Shown here piece after piece: positions 1-7,036 of a DNA stretch of 22,515 nt (positions within the stretch are counted from its first letter, which is position 1; the number at the start of each line of letters is the position of its first letter). The DNA comes from a virus. Made by a program: the position numbers and the translations under genes. The notes below the pieces were generated by a model, which saw only the letters and a list, made by a program, of their open reading frames with translations, was not told the DNA's origin and made no database searches. The DNA is taken from positions 1-22,515 of IMG/VR virus record IMGVR_UViG_3300006480_000032. One strand, 5' to 3'.

Positions 1-271
1 TTCTTTTGATGACAACTATGGGTTCATAATGACCAGCATTTTCACACGCCTGTTTATATGCCTCCCATATGTTTAGTTTTTCTTGATTTTTACATTCAAT
101 AGAATATGGAAACTTTTTTCTTGCAGCTCTAGCCATAATTAAATCTTCACCACCAGCACCCATTGAACGACTTTCAATGTCTTCTTTGTGTATATTTAAT
201 TTTTCTATGAGTTGTTCCCTAACCCAATTCTGTAATCGTCTACCTTTAGATTTTTTACTCTGTGTCTTCAT
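1..271 (-). CDS. PD-(D/E)XK nuclease, resolvase-like (3' end outside window)
   Basis: Ninety codons are readable before the frame leaves the window at its left edge. The protein opens with a Lys/Arg-rich helix (residues 6-24, KKSKGRRLQNWVREQL). It then shows a core typical of Holliday-junction-resolvase-like PD-(D/E)XK nucleases: SMGAGGED with E42/D43, followed by FPYSIECKNQ with E59-x-K61 and Q63. These fit the metal-binding acid and the ExK catalytic pair. Family members bind and cut branched or duplex DNA; a role in phage recombination or DNA degradation is inference. The start ATG at 271 has GAGG 9 nt upstream and overlaps the end of the zinc-ribbon gene by 17 nt, so the two are probably translationally coupled. 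The missing C-terminus prevents a closer family call. Confidence 0.75.
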   Translation of the reverse strand, partial: MKTQSKKSKGRRLQNWVREQLIEKLNIHKEDIESRSMGAGGEDLIMARAARKKFPYSIECKNQEKLNIWEAYKQACENAGHYEPIVVIKR

Positions 272-401
272 CTACATTATCCTCATCAAGTTCTTCACCA
301 CAAAATGGACAATACTTTATTTCATAATATTCATCGTCCATATTGTGATTTATTTTAAATTCTGCATCACAAGAATCGCAATAAATTGTTTTTCCTGGCA
401 T
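255..401 (-). CDS. 48-aa zinc-ribbon protein
   Basis: A very small gene of 48 codons plus TAA. It has two CxxC knuckles, C8-D-S-C11 and C31-P-F-C34-G, separated by 19 residues, which is the geometry of a single zinc ribbon. The C-terminus is strongly acidic (EELDEDNVDEDTE). Its ATG overlaps the stop of the ribonucleotide reductase gene as TAATG, and its end overlaps the nuclease gene, so it sits inside a continuous operon. The function is unknown. Zinc ribbons of this size often act as adaptors in transcription or nucleic-acid binding, and pairing with the following nuclease is possible. The reading frame, the conserved-looking cysteines and the coupling at both ends make it a real gene in my view. 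Confidence 0.75.
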   Translation of the reverse strand: MPGKTIYCDSCDAEFKINHNMDDEYYEIKYCPFCGEELDEDNVDEDTE

Positions 402-2317
402 TACTGAATCTCACAAGAACCAGCTGAACACGCAAGTTCTTGTGAACCTACTGTCATATCGGATTTTTCATACTCAGATAATTTATTCCAATCAACACTA
501 GTAGGCATTTTATTCATCAAATCTTTATATTCCTTTTCATTACAATCTTGATAAGGTGCTTGTTTATATGTATGTTCACTATATGGTAAGAAACTTACTC
601 CACTCATTAAATCAAAGTTTTTATATACCCAAGCTCCAACATCAATCCATTCTTCTTCTTTAACAGAGATAGTTACAGAAGGTTTGTGTTCACACCAATG
701 TACTTGATATGTTTTCCAAAGTTCTAGTTGTTCAATCGCAGATAAATCTTGTCTAAATACTGCATCTGGACTACACTTTATTGGAAATGAAAACACAGTA
801 GTATCATTTGGTTTCATAACATCATCTTCGGCAGGAAATCCTTGTTCTACCATCATCTTTGTAAGTGGGTCTTTCTTATCACCTCTTACAGTTCTTATGT
901 AATAAGGATTATGTCTAGCGTGAATACCACTTGCACTATCTACTAATTGTGAAACTGTACCAGAGGGTTTCACACAAGTGATTGCAGCCGATTGATTAAT
1001 CTTTAATTTATTAGACCATTCTTTATTTGTATCTACTGACATTTGTTTTAGATTTTTCAATAGCACATCTAAACCAGGCAATTTACCAGCAGTCCATTTA
1101 TTATCCATAATACCAGTAAGTGATACACCAAGTAATCTTTCTTCAATACAATTCTTTTTCCAATCTTTACTTACATATTTAAAATTAGTTAATGTAGATT
1201 GAAATGTTCCAAGTATTGTTGCAAGTCTTACCTTATTTAATAATGTATCTTCTGTATCGTCTGGTCTAACAACAACTTCAGATAAGTTACAGAATTCTCT
1301 ACTTCGTAAAATTATCTCTGAACAAGGATTTGTTCCAAAGTCGTGTCCAACATCTCTTCTTTCATTCTTCTCTGCAATCTTTTTTGCAGACTCTCTATTG
1401 AATATACCTCTCTCACCAGACTTGGAATCATAAAGTGCTTTCCATTCGTCCATAAAAATACCTATATCTGGTTTCTCTGTATAACACGCAGAGTTATTTG
1501 CAAGTGCTCTCTGTCCATTATCAATCCACCATTGACCAGACTTTGCAACTCTCATTCTATCATCTGATAGATTAGACAAACTAATCAATGCACTTCGTCT
1601 AACACCACCAACAACGACAATCTCTGCCGTTTTACAAACAATATCGTGACATTCAATAGAACTTAATTTTCTTCCGTGTGCATTTTGAAATATTTCTTTT
1701 GTAAATTCAAATAATCTTCTCAAAGGTTCAGGCCCAGATGCACGACCACCAAAAGTTTTTAGTGGAGCACCAGCTGGTCTAACTTTACTTAAATCCCATT
1801 TAGGTATTTGTCCGTGATACAACATTGCAACAAGTTCTTTAAATGCTTTTGCCCAACCCATTTTACTATCTTGAACAACAATAGTCGTATCACTAGGGTG
1901 AAACTCATCTGCAACTGTTGGTAGATTACTAACAAACTGTCTTTCAACTGAGAAACCTACCCCAGTTCCATTCATTAGTACATATAATATTTCATCAAAT
2001 GCTTGTGGTCTATCAACTGCAACATAACTACAATTATAACCAGCAATATTTTCTCTTTTTAACGCTTCACCAGCAGTCATTAAACATCTCATAGAAGGCA
2101 TAATTTTAAGATGTATTACTGCATCTTCCAACTCTTCTCTTAATGATTTATCTAAACTATATTTACAACTTTGTTTTAAGTGTTCTTGAAAAAAATCAAA
2201 GTATCTTGTTACTGTTTCTCTCCAAGTTTCTCTTCTACCTTTTTTTGGTAGCCACCTTGAGTATCTTGAAAGGTGTATAAATTCTTGATATTTTGTTGGA
2301 AGTTTACCATTAAGCAT
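401..2317 (-). CDS. nrdJ: Adenosylcobalamin-dependent (class II) ribonucleotide reductase, short monomeric type
   Basis: Reduces ribonucleotides to deoxyribonucleotides for phage DNA synthesis in the host cytoplasm. Residues with the spacing of the monomeric RTPR of Lactobacillus leichmannii are visible: C96 (first active-site cysteine), NPC332-S-E334 and C343-N-L-S-E (radical cysteine, glutamate and second active-site cysteine; C332 to C343 is 11 residues, as 408/419 in RTPR), KPSGTVS at 450-456, and a C-terminal swinging-arm pair C630/C635 near the end (SQELACSAGSCEIQ; five apart, as 731/736). At 638 aa it is about 100 residues shorter than RTPR (739), with most of the loss between C96 and C332. 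No NrdB-like small subunit follows, which fits class II. The start overlaps the primase stop by 8 nt (ATGCTTAA). The enzyme would need host or imported B12. Confidence 0.92.
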   Translation of the reverse strand: MLNGKLPTKYQEFIHLSRYSRWLPKKGRRETWRETVTRYFDFFQEHLKQSCKYSLDKSLREELEDAVIHLKIMPSMRCLMTAGEALKRENIAGYNCSYVAVDRPQAFDEILYVLMNGTGVGFSVERQFVSNLPTVADEFHPSDTTIVVQDSKMGWAKAFKELVAMLYHGQIPKWDLSKVRPAGAPLKTFGGRASGPEPLRRLFEFTKEIFQNAHGRKLSSIECHDIVCKTAEIVVVGGVRRSALISLSNLSDDRMRVAKSGQWWIDNGQRALANNSACYTEKPDIGIFMDEWKALYDSKSGERGIFNRESAKKIAEKNERRDVGHDFGTNPCSEIILRSREFCNLSEVVVRPDDTEDTLLNKVRLATILGTFQSTLTNFKYVSKDWKKNCIEERLLGVSLTGIMDNKWTAGKLPGLDVLLKNLKQMSVDTNKEWSNKLKINQSAAITCVKPSGTVSQLVDSASGIHARHNPYYIRTVRGDKKDPLTKMMVEQGFPAEDDVMKPNDTTVFSFPIKCSPDAVFRQDLSAIEQLELWKTYQVHWCEHKPSVTISVKEEEWIDVGAWVYKNFDLMSGVSFLPYSEHTYKQAPYQDCNEKEYKDLMNKMPTSVDWNKLSEYEKSDMTVGSQELACSAGSCEIQ

Positions 2318-3317
2318 CTATTTTTCTCCATTCGTTAAATCGGACTTTTGCCTCAAGTCCCTTATATGTGTTATCGTCTATTAGTTTCTTTATGTCTTTT
2401 ACTCCAGACACAACCATTTCATTAATGTCTTTCTGTTTTATTTGTTCTGGAAACAAACATACAGAAAAATCATCTTCTATAAAACTTCTAATTCTTTTTA
2501 CTATTTCCCTATTTCTTGGTTCATTATCTGGTATCAATGTCACATTATCTTTCTTATCAATTCTCAAATCAGAGTGTGCAGTTGCAACACAATTATCTAG
2601 AAATAAACTATCAATCGGGCCTTCAACAACATAAACTTTCCTACCCCAGTTGATACTGTCTAAACCATATAGTTTCTTTTCATCACTCAATCTAATGGTC
2701 AAATACTTTGGTTCTTCTTTACCAAATGCACGACCTTGTAGTGCGAACATTTTATTACTCTTATCTAAAAAAGGTATCACAAATCTTGGGTGGTCACCTT
2801 TTAAAGATGGAAACTTGTTCGGTATAAAAGTATTAACCCACTCATAAAATCTGTTGCAGAAAAACAACTTGTAGTGAAAACGACTTTGAATATGTCTATT
2901 TCTTACCCATTTAGTTACTGGGTGGTCTGGACTAAGTTGTGAAATTTTCTTGAGTTTTTTGAGTGGAGAATCTCCTTTTAGAAATACTGGTTTAGTTAAG
3001 TTCAAATCTTTTTTATTATCGTCTGATTGTATATATACATTCTTATTTTTATAGATTTCAAATGTATATTCTTTATGCAAATCACTATTTACATATCTTA
3101 ACAGACTACCAAAGTCAGTAGATTTCTCACAATTATGACATTTATAAACATAAAATGTCTTATTGAATATCAGATAACCTCTTGCTTTAGTTTTAGACTT
3201 TTCTGAATCACCACAGTATGGACATCTGAAATTGTATAGATTACCAGATTTCTTTTTAAACTGTGATAACTTTGAAGATAAAAGACCAATATATTTTGTA
3301 TCAACAAAAGTGTTCAT
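2310..3317 (-). CDS. DNA primase, T4 gp61-like
   Basis: Synthesises RNA primers for lagging-strand replication with the gp41-type helicase encoded at 19041-20447. The 335-aa length is close to T4 gp61 (342). The N-terminal zinc-binding domain has C32-P-Y-C35-GDS and C60-H-N-C63, with KARGYLIF between them. The TOPRIM core follows: VYVVEGPIDSLFL with E232 and D236, LIPDNEPR with D264, and KQKDINEMV with D297. Only 39 bp separate it from the gene upstream, and that gap holds a perfect sigma70-type promoter. No ribosome-binding site is visible; the predicted transcript starts about 2 nt before the ATG, so the message is probably leaderless. No in-frame ATG exists between this start and the zinc domain, which supports the chosen start. 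Confidence 0.93.
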   Translation of the reverse strand: MNTFVDTKYIGLLSSKLSQFKKKSGNLYNFRCPYCGDSEKSKTKARGYLIFNKTFYVYKCHNCEKSTDFGSLLRYVNSDLHKEYTFEIYKNKNVYIQSDDNKKDLNLTKPVFLKGDSPLKKLKKISQLSPDHPVTKWVRNRHIQSRFHYKLFFCNRFYEWVNTFIPNKFPSLKGDHPRFVIPFLDKSNKMFALQGRAFGKEEPKYLTIRLSDEKKLYGLDSINWGRKVYVVEGPIDSLFLDNCVATAHSDLRIDKKDNVTLIPDNEPRNREIVKRIRSFIEDDFSVCLFPEQIKQKDINEMVVSGVKDIKKLIDDNTYKGLEAKVRFNEWRKIDA

Positions 3318-3325
3318 AGATAAAC

Positions 3326-3354
3326 ATTATATACCATAATTAAAAGATTGTCAA
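3326..3354 (-). promoter_or_regulatory. Consensus sigma70-type early promoter before primase
   Basis: On the minus strand TTGACA (3354-3349) is followed by exactly 17 nt and TATAAT (3331-3326), a perfect match to the bacterial housekeeping consensus. The -10 box ends 8 nt before the primase ATG, so the start of transcription should fall at about 3319, two bases from the start codon. It would drive primase, ribonucleotide reductase, zinc ribbon and nuclease as an early transcript. Confidence 0.88.
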
Positions 3355-3356
3355 TA

Positions 3357-3767
3357 CTATATAGCGAACATAATTACTTTGTGAAGAATAAATCCAGCGA
3401 CTATTGAACCACCGATAATAATCCACCTCCACTTTTCTAATATACCTACCCTATTAGATAATTCTCTTTGAAGTTGATGAAATCTTTCAATATCATCTGA
3501 ATTGTGTTTACTTATAAGTGTGACTATTTCTTTGTAATTTGATGTAACTCTTGAATGTAATTCTTGTATTTCTTTTTTTATTTCTTTTTCGTTTTTTATT
3601 AATTCTTCTTCTTGTCTTGCAAGTTTTTCTTCGTGTACTGCAAGTATTTTATTAATACAGTTTGATACATCTGTAAGTTTAGTAATCGCAGTATCAAGGC
3701 GTGAGTGAATATGTTTCATATCACTTACATCTTTTTTAAGAAGTTCTAGTTCGGTTTTTATTGTCAT
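3357..3767 (-). CDS. Coiled-coil protein with C-terminal membrane anchor
   Basis: A 136-aa protein made of heptad-rich helix over residues 1-110 (LELLKKDV, HEEKLARQEEELIKNEKEIKKEI) followed by one hydrophobic segment near 113-136 (WRWIIIGGSIVAGFILHKV). That makes it a tail-anchored inner-membrane protein with a long cytoplasmic coiled coil. The architecture resembles small XhlA-type and marine-phage proteins found near holins. With the holin-like, DUF1353 and spanin genes directly upstream, a role in lysis timing is a reasonable inference, but there is no catalytic motif. A late promoter box ends 8 nt before the ATG and no ribosome-binding site is seen, so the transcript may be leaderless. 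An internal ATG at 3716 is an alternative start but also lacks a good ribosome-binding site. Confidence 0.8.
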   Translation of the reverse strand: MTIKTELELLKKDVSDMKHIHSRLDTAITKLTDVSNCINKILAVHEEKLARQEEELIKNEKEIKKEIQELHSRVTSNYKEIVTLISKHNSDDIERFHQLQRELSNRVGILEKWRWIIIGGSIVAGFILHKVIMFAI

Positions 3768-3775
3768 AGTATAAT

Positions 3776-3783
3776 TATTTATA
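3776..3783 (-). promoter_or_regulatory. T4-type late promoter box
   Basis: TATAAATA on the minus strand (TATTTATA on plus) is the exact -10 element of T4 late promoters recognised by the gp55 sigma factor. It lies in the 52-bp gap between the small membrane protein gene and the coiled-coil gene. Transcription would start about 3 nt before the ATG at 3767. Confidence 0.7.
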
Positions 3784-3795
3784 TGTGTTCAAATT

Positions 3796-3820
3796 TTTGA
3801 CACCAATTATAATTTGACAC
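3796..3820. repeat. Two GTGTCAAA direct repeats, 17 bp apart
   Basis: GTGTCAAA occurs on the minus strand at 3820-3813 and again at 3803-3796, just after the stop of the 61-aa membrane protein gene and upstream of the late promoter box. The 17-bp period would place the copies about 1.6 helical turns apart. It may be a factor-binding site or chance in AT-rich DNA. No hairpin or T-tract is present, so it is not a terminator. Confidence 0.4.
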
Positions 3821-4005
3821 TACCATTCAGATTTAACTAAAGTCCAAACTCCATATGCAATAGCGATGTATGCAGCCCATGTAACAATCCCTTGAAATAA
3901 CAATGCAATAAGACCCATTGCAATTAATACAACACCATCAAGACTTGTTCTTTCTTCTAATCTATCTTTTACCCAATCTATTGAATCTTCAAACCATTCT
4001 TTCAT
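3820..4005 (-). CDS. 61-aa membrane protein, holin-like
   Basis: A 61-residue protein with an amphipathic charged N-terminus (MKEWFEDSIDWVKDRLEERT) and a long hydrophobic stretch from about 23 to 56 that could form one or two membrane helices (GVVLIAMGLIALLFQ, TWAAYIAIAYGVWTLV). AGGAG lies 7 nt before the ATG. It starts one base after the DUF1353 gene ends. Size, topology and neighbours (spanins two genes upstream) suggest a holin or pinholin, but holins are too diverse to call from sequence alone and no endolysin is in the window. Other options are a small membrane regulator or superinfection-exclusion protein. Confidence 0.75.
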   Translation of the reverse strand: MKEWFEDSIDWVKDRLEERTSLDGVVLIAMGLIALLFQGIVTWAAYIAIAYGVWTLVKSEW

Positions 4006-4006
4006 G

Positions 4007-4597
4007 TTAGTCTCCTATTTGTAAATTTCTTTTTCTATGTTTATTCCAAGCAAACCAACCACCTAATCTAAGTGCCCAGTACGCAAGATAGTTTAGAAAA
4101 TAGAAACCATTTATTTCTATGTTTATATCTCTGAAAATTTTATCTGCTTGTTTTTGGTCAACCACCAACAAAGAACTTTTTTGTAAAGCAGGTTTCAGAG
4201 CTGCATATTTATAAGCATAATCGTGGATTAAACCACCTAAAAGTAATACCCCAACTGGTGATAAAAAAGTTGCTAAAAACTTAGGTACACTTGCACCATC
4301 AAAAGAAAAACCTTTTGGTATTACATATTTAATACCATTTAGTTCATAATGAAAATCTTTTGATATTTGCCATCTTCTTCTACCTAATAACCACATCAAT
4401 ATTGCACCCCAAAAACCTTTATCTCTGGTTGCAATTCTGATAGGTCTCATATGTGGATACTCATCATATTTAAAATTGACTCTCCACTTATTTGCTTGTT
4501 TTTTATCTAAAAAATTTATAATCATACCAATGATTATCAATATGATTACAACTGTCCACTGCCAGAACTGTTCTGCAAGTGATAATATCATTTCCAT
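4007..4597 (-). CDS. DUF1353 family membrane-anchored protein
   Basis: A 196-aa protein with an N-terminal membrane helix (about 14-30, TVVIILIIIGMIINFL), then a domain with the DUF1353 signature: Y91-V-I-P-K-G-F-S-F-D100-G-A-S-V-P105 and I124-H-D-Y-A-Y. The conserved Asp, Ser/Pro and His-Asp look catalytic or metal-binding, but the biochemical role of the family is unknown. DUF1353 genes are frequent in tailed-phage tail/lysis regions, often beside holin and spanin genes as here. The ATG overlaps the stop of the outer-spanin-like gene as TAATG, and the stop is one base from the next start, so the cassette is co-translated. The N-terminal anchor suggests it acts at the inner membrane facing the cytoplasm or periplasm. 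Confidence 0.85.
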   Translation of the reverse strand: MEMILSLAEQFWQWTVVIILIIIGMIINFLDKKQANKWRVNFKYDEYPHMRPIRIATRDKGFWGAILMWLLGRRRWQISKDFHYELNGIKYVIPKGFSFDGASVPKFLATFLSPVGVLLLGGLIHDYAYKYAALKPALQKSSLLVVDQKQADKIFRDINIEINGFYFLNYLAYWALRLGGWFAWNKHRKRNLQIGD

Positions 4598-4971
4598 TAT
4601 TTCTTTTCCTTTGGTTCGTAATATTCTTTATACGATTTGATGATTTCTGATTTAGTTTTGAGATTGTGTCTTATCTGTGCAAAGTTTTTTGCAATCAGTT
4701 GATAGTCATTGTCTGTAAGACCAAATAAAACTGGGTCAATACCCTCTTCTTCTAGTTTCTTAAATACTTCTTCTGCATTTTCTGATGTGATAACAATCCA
4801 CTTTATTGATTCTAACTTACCTAAAATTGGTTCTTCTAAACCAAGAGGTTCTCTTTCAACTGGTGTGAAAAATGTTTCTATTTTCTTTATACTAGAACAA
4901 CTAGTAAGGAACATAATTAGGGTTAGCGATAGAAGGACATTCCCTATTGATTTCACTTTTCTTTGTTGCAT
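4597..4971 (-). CDS. Outer-membrane spanin-like lipoprotein (Rz1-like)
   Basis: A 124-aa lipoprotein precursor: positively charged start (MQQRKVK), hydrophobic core at 11-24 and a lipobox L22-T-S-C25, so signal peptidase II would leave an N-terminal lipidated cysteine. The mature part begins with a Pro-containing stretch (FFTPVEREPLGLEEP) and continues with KWIVITSENAEEVF and a helical C-terminus. It starts inside the last 71 bp of the inner-spanin-like gene in the +1 relative frame, the overlapping arrangement classic for Rz/Rz1 pairs. Spanins fuse inner and outer membranes in the last step of lysis of Gram-negative hosts. The function is inferred from architecture and overlap; the sequence is not close to lambda Rz1 and is longer than most o-spanins. 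Confidence 0.7.
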   Translation of the reverse strand: MQQRKVKSIGNVLLSLTLIMFLTSCSSIKKIETFFTPVEREPLGLEEPILGKLESIKWIVITSENAEEVFKKLEEEGIDPVLFGLTDNDYQLIAKNFAQIRHNLKTKSEIIKSYKEYYEPKEKK

Positions 4972-5374
4972 TTATTTCTTTCTCTGTTAGTGGTGAACCA
5001 GATGATATTTCTACACATCTAAGTGCAGCTGCACTTGCCTTATTTATTATTCTTTGAATCACTTTATCTTTTGCGATTGCAGTTTTACCTATATCTCTAT
5101 CACCTTTAGTAAATCGTTTATCTAAATCATTGAGTTCTTGTTGAAGATTGTTTGAGAGTGTTGTGAGTTTTTTATTTGTTTCAAGTATGGTTTCAAAATC
5201 TTTTTTCTGTTGTTCTATTACCATTTTTTGTGATTCAACACTTTGTTCTAATACCAGATTGTTTGCTTTGAGTACAGCGTTGTCTGCACGAAGTTTGAAA
5301 ACATAAGTCAACGCACCACCGATACCTATAATCATCACTAAAGTGATTGCCATTTTTGCATAACCAAATATCAT
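4901..5374 (-). CDS. Inner-membrane spanin-like protein (Rz-like)
   Basis: A 157-aa type II membrane protein: one N-terminal transmembrane helix (about 8-27, MAITLVMIIGIGGALTYVF) followed by a long periplasmic coiled coil (about 28-90, VLKANNLVLEQSVESQKMV and onward), then a tail with two cysteines (RCVEIS, NRECPSI). This is the i-spanin plan. The distal 71 bp are shared with the lipoprotein gene in another frame. The ATG directly follows the TAA of the 91-aa gene, with only a weak ribosome-binding site; an ATG at residue 8 is an alternative start. The cysteines could allow disulphide-linked dimers in the periplasm, as in lambda spanins. Confidence is limited by weak sequence conservation of spanins. 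Confidence 0.75.
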   Translation of the reverse strand: MIFGYAKMAITLVMIIGIGGALTYVFKLRADNAVLKANNLVLEQSVESQKMVIEQQKKDFETILETNKKLTTLSNNLQQELNDLDKRFTKGDRDIGKTAIAKDKVIQRIINKASAAALRCVEISSGSPLTEKEINATKKSEINRECPSIANPNYVPY

Positions 5375-5650
5375 TTACTTAAAATCTTTCTCTGATATTC
5401 CACGCATTAGTGCTAAAAAATTTCTATGTTGACTATGTGGTACATCTATTGTATCTGTTCCTATTTGTATCATCATTTTTTTACCACCAAATCTATCATC
5501 ATCAAAAGATAATCTAATACCACCTCTCATAAATCTATTTTCATCAACTTTTTCTTTTTTCTTCTTCTTTTTAGATGCATTTAAATCAGCCATAGGTTTG
5601 GAAGTTAAATCTGCATAAGGGAAGTTGTAATATTCTTTAAACTTTTTCAT
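5375..5650 (-). CDS. Conserved small basic protein with CTS-like start, unknown function
   Basis: A 91-aa protein that I do not recognise. It begins MKKFKEYYNF, similar to the capsid-targeting-like starts of its upstream neighbours but without the Glu at position 10. A run of lysines (KKKKKKEK, about 27-34) is followed by a compact domain with RGGIRLSFDDDRFGG and IQIGTDTIDVPHSQHRNF. The basic tract suggests nucleic-acid contact. AGGA lies 8 nt upstream of the ATG, and the gene sits 6 bp after the 459-aa structural-like gene, so it is probably a late virion or morphogenesis protein. Confidence 0.65.
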   Translation of the reverse strand: MKKFKEYYNFPYADLTSKPMADLNASKKKKKKEKVDENRFMRGGIRLSFDDDRFGGKKMMIQIGTDTIDVPHSQHRNFLALMRGISEKDFK

Positions 5651-5656
5651 CTTATC

Positions 5657-7036
5657 CTACGCAAACTTCACTTGTTTCATTGCAAACTTTTGTAATTTTA
5701 AAAAGTCAACAAGTGTTCCGTTCATCAATTTCTCTATTTTCTTTTTATTATCTGGTTTTACTGCGTCATATACTTTCATAATCGCACTTGCAGTAAATAA
5801 ATCAACAGTTGCCTGTTTGTCTTTGAACTTAACTTTTTGATTTTGTTTTTTCTTCACTATGTTTTGTAAAACTTTTAAATTAGTTTCTACAAGTTCGTGT
5901 TCGTTTCCAAAGTCATTTACTTTTTCTAGAATAGATGCAGTAAATGTTGTTTGAATTTCTAGTTCTTCTTTCAACCTTTTATTTAATATTCTATCTTCTT
6001 GTGGTATATTATCTATTTGAAGAGGCTTTAATTCAGTAGGACTACCCATTGATGATTTACCAATAACTGTTCTTCCAAAATCGTTTACTTGTTTTTTACT
6101 ACCTTTAACTCTTACATATTTTCCTAAGAGTGCAGCTTTTAAACCTAAGCCTTTTGCACCATTATATACCTTGAGTCCCATAACAGCATCTTTTGTTTTA
6201 AGAGTCATAACTTCTTCTTCAAGGTTATCAAATTCAACATCTTCTTTTTGAAAAGTATAATTAAAATTATCTTTACCTATTTCTTTTTCTATCTTTGATA
6301 ATATACTTTTTTGGTCTTTCATAGATATAGGAGCTTTACCTCCATCTTTACCTATAAATAAAAATTTTCTAGAAAATTTGTCATACTCAATTTTCTCTTT
6401 ATCTAAAAGTTTCATTACTTTTTTTCTTAAAGTTGGTGTAAGTGTTAATGCAAAATGTTTTCCATAACCTCTAAAATCTTCATCTGTCATTATTTCTTCC
6501 TTGACTGTTTCTTCTACCTTAATATTATATTTTTTAGCACTTTTTTTAAGGTAGTTCACTATGGATTGAGTTGACCTACTATCCATTTTTGCGTGTACTT
6601 TTATTTTATGTGAGTCTTTAGGGTCAGATTCAATACTTGCAATCTGTTGAGCACCCATACCACTTTTCTCTAAACTTCTTCCTTCATAATCTACTATGTT
6701 ACCTCGTTGAGTAAAGTTTTGTACTCCAGTACCTTTATTCGCCTGAACAAAATCATCTATAACTTTTTTATCTTTTGGTTTTAATACTTCATCAAGTTCA
6801 ACTTCTTCTTTGTTAAGTCTTCTTGATTCTCTTTGTTTCAATATTCTTTCAACAAACTTTTTTGCAACTGTTGTTCTTCCATCATATAATTTTTTCTTTT
6901 TCTTTCTCACAACAACTGTTGGGTCATCACCAGTAGCTGCAACACCAGCAGTAGATGTTGTCGGTGCATCTTCTTTTACATCTTTCTCTGGAAATCCAGT
7001 GAAAGGGTCTACTCTTACATATCTTTTCTTTTCCAT
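5657..7036 (-). CDS. Structural-like protein with DGRT...KQRESRR segment, unknown function
   Basis: A 459-aa, Lys/Glu-rich protein. The N-terminal 45 residues are low-complexity and Thr/Ala/Val-rich and end in RKKKKK. A segment DGRTTVAKKFVERILKQR (about 53-70) resembles stretches seen in other marine T4-like phage virion proteins. The middle contains alternating basic and hydrophobic segments (MKLLDKEKIEYDKFSRKFLFIG near 208-229; KVYNGAKGLGLKAALLGKYV near 292-311) and the C-terminus is a helical basic tail (FLKLQKFAMKQVKFA). No catalytic motif is evident. It starts directly after the TAA of the 212-aa gene with GGAG upstream. LDE at 82-84 is a possible prohead-protease site, since the preceding part is disordered. 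A head or internal protein is the best guess. Confidence 0.75.
   Translation of the reverse strand: MEKKRYVRVDPFTGFPEKDVKEDAPTTSTAGVAATGDDPTVVVRKKKKKLYDGRTTVAKKFVERILKQRESRRLNKEEVELDEVLKPKDKKVIDDFVQANKGTGVQNFTQRGNIVDYEGRSLEKSGMGAQQIASIESDPKDSHKIKVHAKMDSRSTQSIVNYLKKSAKKYNIKVEETVKEEIMTDEDFRGYGKHFALTLTPTLRKKVMKLLDKEKIEYDKFSRKFLFIGKDGGKAPISMKDQKSILSKIEKEIGKDNFNYTFQKEDVEFDNLEEEVMTLKTKDAVMGLKVYNGAKGLGLKAALLGKYVRVKGSKKQVNDFGRTVIGKSSMGSPTELKPLQIDNIPQEDRILNKRLKEELEIQTTFTASILEKVNDFGNEHELVETNLKVLQNIVKKKQNQKVKFKDKQATVDLFTASAIMKVYDAVKPDNKKKIEKLMNGTLVDFLKLQKFAMKQVKFA

Noticed and set aside
4206-4213. TATAAATA inside the DUF1353 gene
   Set aside because: It encodes AYKYA in the middle of the gene with no downstream start at a suitable distance. 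It was not counted as a late promoter.
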